Shown here: positions 7,983 to 12,217 of the stretch, in pieces
Position numbering within the stretch: position 1 is the first letter of the stretch
Layout: every line of letters begins with the position of its first letter
From: Alectoria sarmentosa
Taxonomy: Eukaryota; Ascomycota; Lecanoromycetes; Lecanorales; Parmeliaceae
Assembly: GCA_009733775.1 (NCBI GenBank)
Contig: WOGZ01000606.1
Location: 1-12,217 of the forward strand
Length of the DNA: 12,217 bases
Reading direction: 5' to 3'
Made by a program: the position numbers and the translations under genes
The notes under the pieces: model-generated
Database searches by the model: none
Told to the model about the DNA's origin: nothing
The model's input: only the letters and a program-made list of their open reading frames with translations

Positions 7983-8216
7983 AAAAAATCTTGAATTTGT
8001 ATATGCAGTCAATCATAAATTTTATGTCACTACGCTTTTCGATTAATGTTCGAATAACGACTTTTAGGCCTTTCGAGCGCTCTCATTAAAAATTTATATA
8101 TAAAAATCTTACAACTTATGTTTCTTACCCTCTTAAATATGAATTATCTTCAAAATTTCGTGAATTATAAAACTCGCTTTGCGCTATCTAATAATGTAAA
8201 AATCACGAAATTCGAC
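7983..8216 (+). repeat. Dispersed direct repeat C, copy 2 (less mutated)
   Basis: Second copy of the segment at 2112-2345, in the same orientation. It starts 31 bases after the truncated end of hAT copy B. It keeps more C and G (TATGCAGTCAATC, TTTTAGGCCTTTCGAGCGCTC, CTTACCCTC, CTCGCTTTGCGC), so it is closer to the original sequence. CpG sites mostly agree between copies. No protein or RNA is recognised on either strand. Confidence 0.7.
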
Positions 8217-8519
8217 TTATTATTTATTAAATAAATAAAAATTCAAATATCGATCTTAAAGTCATATTAAGCCTGCTCGGGCCGGTCAATATTTTTTTTA
8301 ATTCATTTATTTATCGACGAAGACGCGTATAATCGTTGTTTTTTTATTAATTTATTAATTTATTATTAATATATATATATTTAATTATGATACCCCTCGC
8401 TCAGACATTATTAAACGTTTAAAATATATATATATCTTTTATTTCTCTTTTAAAGTCTTTATTAACTCCTTTAAACGATCTTTTATAAAATTTATTGTTA
8501 TTAACAATCGAAACCAAAA

Positions 8520-8840
8520 ACGAGTTTAACAATTATTTATTATTATTCATAAACGCGTAAAAAAATCTTCAAAAAGACCTCGAACAGATTTCTCTTTCTC
8601 ACAACCGTCGTTCTTTTAAATCAATCGATTTTCGTTTTCTCAAAACGCGCTCTTCCCTTTTACCTCGTTTATCATTTTTCTTTTTATTCAACGACGCGTT
8701 TTTTATATTTTTAAACGATCGAAAAATGTTTTAATCGATATAAAGAATTCTTTACTGCGAGATTTATCAACAAATTTTCTTAATATCGACTCTTTTAATA
8801 ACGCGTTTTTCAACCCTTTTTGAAAACTACTTAATTTATT
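8520..8840. other. Strand-asymmetric stretch: + strand keeps C, lacks G
   Basis: Outside CpG, the + strand here has many Cs (TTTCTCTTTCTCACAACC, CTCTTCCCTTTTACC) but hardly any Gs. In 8581-8700 I count 21 Cs and 1 G outside CpG, with 11 CpGs. This would result if only the minus-strand Cs had been deaminated. No second copy of the stretch is visible in the window. Confidence 0.55.
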
Positions 8841-11148
8841 CAATTTATTTAATTTTTAATAAAATTAACAAATTATATTGCGCGTTATTTATATATTATA
8901 AAGTCTCTGCGACATAATCTCGATTTTTTAAATTAAATTTGCGATCGATATAATGCGACGTCGTTTATAAACGAAACATTTAAATAATGTTATAATAACG
9001 ACAAAATTAAAGTCGTTACATTTAAAATAGATTTTTTATAAAACGACGATTAAAAAAACGATTAAAGCGAGAATAAAGAGCATTATAAGATTAAAAAAAA
9101 TGTAAATAATTTTATTAATCTTAATAAACGTAATATTAATAACATTTTATATTCTTTAAAGTTTAATATCATAATTTTGATCGATAAATATAAAAAATAT
9201 CGTAATTATAATGTTTAATATAATAATGTCGCCTCGATAATTTTATAATAAATTTTTATCAATTATTCAATCGTTTTATTCACGTATAAAATGTAAAACG
9301 CGATTATCATTTATATATTTATTTTAACGCCTTCAAAAAACGAGAGATCGATTTTTAATTAAATTTATATCATAAATAACACTTAAAAACAATTCATAAT
9401 ACGATATAATTTTCTCTCGATCGCGTTTTTTATATTAATTATATTAAATATAATTATTATAATAATATTAAATAATAATTTTATCGAAAAATAATTTTTT
9501 TTTTAAAAGCATTAATTTTTATATTATTATCTTTAAAACGATATTTAAAAAATTGAAAATCGATTTAATTATACGAGGTTATAAATTATTGTATAAAAAC
9601 TCGCAACATCATAATTCACGCATTTATAATCGTTTTATTTTAAATAAAATCGTTATTATTTAAAAAAGCGATATAAATAATTTATTAAATATACTCGAAA
9701 CGAAAAACGTTTTAATTAAAATCTAAAGTCGCGATAAATACAATATTTAATATTAACATCTCGTTTATATATCATTGCGTTATTCTTTTATCTTTTTATT
9801 TAACGAATAATTATAACATAATAATATATTTATTGCAAATGTTTTATTTAATAAAAATCTTTTTATTAATCGAGATAATAATAATAATTTCGTTTTACGA
9901 ATTAATGATCGAGAAAATTTAAAACGAATTATATTAATCTCTTTTTATAAATTTATTTCTTTACTTCTTCAAATTTATCAAATTGATTTTTTATAAATAT
10001 TTTATATAAATTCGTCTTATTAAATTCAATCGTATTTTTCATTGCGATAAGTTGTTTTAATATTTCGTTTATAATATATATATAATCATTAAAAACAATC
10101 GATTTCATTAAATAAGATAAAATCAAAAAATTATTCGAATTGATATTTATTAAATAATCATTAATGTTTAAATCGATGAAATTATCACGAGCGCATAAAT
10201 TGATAAACAACGTATTGTTTTTTTTTTATATCAAAAAGGTTTATAATTTATGAAATAACTTTATTAAAATTGTATAATCTTAATTATTAAATTTAATCGA
10301 TTAAATATCTTCATTATCTTTATTTATAATTCAAAATAAATTGAAATCATCGTTAATTTATTATTTAACGAATTAATTATTAATCGATTTGATTTGATAA
10401 TAAGGGTGTTCAAATTGAAATTAAAGGTTTTTATAAATGATATCTTAAAAAAAAAGGTGTTTGATAAGTTCTCTCTCATTTTTTTTAATAAATTCATTTA
10501 TAATAAACTTTTTGAAAACACATTAATCAAATAATTAATATAAGTTATAATTCTTAAAAATGCTTTTAACACGATTTAATTTTTTATATATTATAATTCT
10601 TATTTATAAGTTTTATAATGCTCTCAATTTTTTTTTTTTTATTTCGAAAATCGAATTATGATTAATTAAAATTTCGATGATTAATTTTAATTTTAATTGA
10701 CTTTTGCGGGTAAAAGGTCGAATTTCGATATATTATTATATTATAAAATTTTAAAAACGAGAATTATCGTATACTCATATATTTATTATATTATATTTTA
10801 AAAATCGTTGTTTAAACGTCAACGAGATAAACGTTATTATTAATGTTAAGATTTTTAATTATATGCGATTTTTCAATCTTTATGTCATCGTGATTAAATG
10901 TATAATTTATAATAATTATAATTATTACGCTATAAACAAAACGAGTATCGTTTCATTTTATTAAAATTTAAATAAAAATCAATACAATAAACGATTTTCA
11001 AAGAATTTCAATAATCATATTATTTTTGAATTAAACATTAAATATTCTATTTATCGTTGATATAAATTTATTATAATTTTAAAAAATGAATTTAAACAAA
11101 ATTGTTGAATAATGTTTTATAATTCGTATTTTTTAATTAAATATAATG

Positions 11149-11164
11149 TTCACATTAATGTGAA
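11149..11164. other. Perfect 16-base palindrome
   Basis: TTCACATTAATGTGAA is its own reverse complement, without a spacer. A second small palindrome, CGTTAACG, follows a few bases later. No neighbouring gene gives it a context. It could be a protein-binding site relic or chance in AT-rich DNA. Confidence 0.4.
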
Positions 11165-11940
11165 AATCTGCGTTAACGTTAAAATTTATAAATATATCTT
11201 TAAATACGTTTATAAAAATAACGATTAAATCAATTTTCAAATAAAGCGAATGAACGAAAACGATATAATAAATTCGATAAATGAGATTTAAAAATATCGA
11301 AACGCACGTTAAATGAGATCAATAAAGGTTTATTAAAAAATATTTGATTTCAAATTATATAATCATAATCTTATTATAAAGCGATTGTTTATTCACTTTT
11401 TAAATTAACAAATTATAATCTTTAATAATAATTTTCAATTATTTAACATAATAATAATAAACGAACGTTAAATTTCTTTTATAATTTTTTTTTAATTAAA
11501 TATACGACGTTAATAATAAAGACGATCAATAAATCTTTTTTATATTGATTTATCGAAACATTACGTTTAAAAAAAAAAATTTAAGACATTTAAAAATGAA
11601 ATTTATGTTAAAAACGCATCGATATCATTGCGAGAATATATTATATTAATTTCAACGCAAACGAACTTTATTATTTACGTTTTCTTTTTTTGAATATATT
11701 AAATTCTTTATTTTATAAAGATTTACGAATAATGAATAATGATTTTTTTTTAAATTATTATGTCGTTTATGTAATAAAAGATTTCACGCATAATGACGTT
11801 AAATGAGATAAAATTTTGAAAAAAGTAAATGTTTGAAAAAGCGAAAACTCTTTACGAAATTTATTCGTAATAATTTTATTCAATTATAAATTCAATAAAT
11901 CGTTTAATTTATAAAATAAACATAAAACGAAATATGTAAT

Positions 11941-12217
11941 TTAATTTGATTGATGTATAAAAGTGTCTCAATTATGAAAAGAGAAAATTATCGCATTATT
12001 TGATATAATAAAACATTATCACTTTTTTTAATATGATGTTGTTTTTTTTTTTCACCAAAAGTGATTTCATTAAACGTATTTTTCTTTTGTTTATTCGCAA
12101 TTTTTTTCATTTTTTTTCATTAAATTTAATTAATATATAAAAATGTCTTAATTGCGAAAAGAGAAAATTATCGCGCTATTTATTATAATAAAACATTATC
12201 ACTTTTTTTAATATGAT
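11941..12217 (+). repeat. Tandem repeat with 180-base period, running off the right edge
   Basis: Bases 11941-12037 align without gaps to 12121-12217 at an offset of exactly 180. Over 97 positions I count 12 differences, 10 of them transitions. The shared core includes GAAAAGAGAAAATTATCGC and ATAATAAAACATTATCAC. The 83 bases between the matching parts are a T-rich spacer. The second copy is cut by the window edge, so an array could continue. Confidence 0.7.

Larger units (their letters stand above)
8217..11940. other. RIP-degraded AT-rich tract, right of the transposons
   Basis: No intact gene is seen. Short patches keep more C and G: CCTGCTCGGGCCGGTC near 8272-8287, ACCCCTCGCTCAG near 8391-8403, and GGGTGTTC near 10405-10412. 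A minus-strand frame of about 85 codons at 9953-10210 has only a TTG start and no recognised domain, so I do not call it a gene. A perfect 16-base palindrome lies at 11149-11164. Nothing else stands out in 8850-9950, 10480-11140 or 11170-11940. Confidence 0.75.

Noticed and set aside
9953..10210. Minus-strand 85-codon frame (INLCARDNFIDLNI...FDKFEEVKK)
   Set aside because: It opens with TTG just after a stop and has no recognised domain. It might be a fragment of a degraded gene, but the sequence alone does not support a call.
1..12217. Mitochondrial or plasmid origin suggested by extreme AT content
   Set aside because: A nuclear gene with a short spliceosomal-type intron is embedded in it, and copy differences show RIP, a nuclear process.

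Overview
The window looks like nuclear DNA of a filamentous ascomycete (Pezizomycotina). One gene-bearing island of ordinary base composition (about 3185-4615) lies inside very AT-rich sequence that has almost no open reading frames. Where repeat copies can be compared, the differences are mostly C-to-T and G-to-A, the mark of repeat-induced point mutation (RIP). The species cannot be named from this sequence.

The island holds one intact gene: UTP11, a U3 snoRNA-associated subunit of the SSU processome. It has two coding exons (3348-3446 and 3502-4236), a 55-base phase-0 intron and a 277-residue product. Only about 160 bases separate its start codon from mutated AT-rich DNA. That leader has an inverted CCAAT box and possibly a short 5'-UTR intron.

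Directly downstream is a fossil hAT-type DNA transposon that is easy to miss because every reading frame is full of stops. Copy A (about 4475-6787) starts with TAGGGGTAGGC, a typical hAT-like end, and runs to a degenerate inverted end. Reading TAA as former Gln or Trp codons gives a transposase with a zinc-finger-like N-terminus, a DUF659-like middle and a hATC-like C-terminus. Copy B (6788-7951) follows head to tail at a period of 2313 bases and stops partway through the transposase. The first 140 bases of copy A escaped RIP, so A and B show the mutation process directly: over 120 aligned bases there are 31 transitions, all from C/G in A to T/A in B, and the four CpGs in the wider 5' end are unchanged in both.

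The rest is RIP-degraded repeat debris: a dispersed direct repeat (2112-2345 and 7983-8216), a second one (361-441 and 2931-3022), a 43-base tandem array (445-600), a 75-base duplication near 1701-1835, and a 180-base-period repeat at the right edge (11941-12217). Between 8520 and 8840 the + strand keeps its Cs but has lost almost all Gs outside CpG, as if only one strand had been mutated. I see no rRNA, tRNA, CRISPR array or second intact gene.
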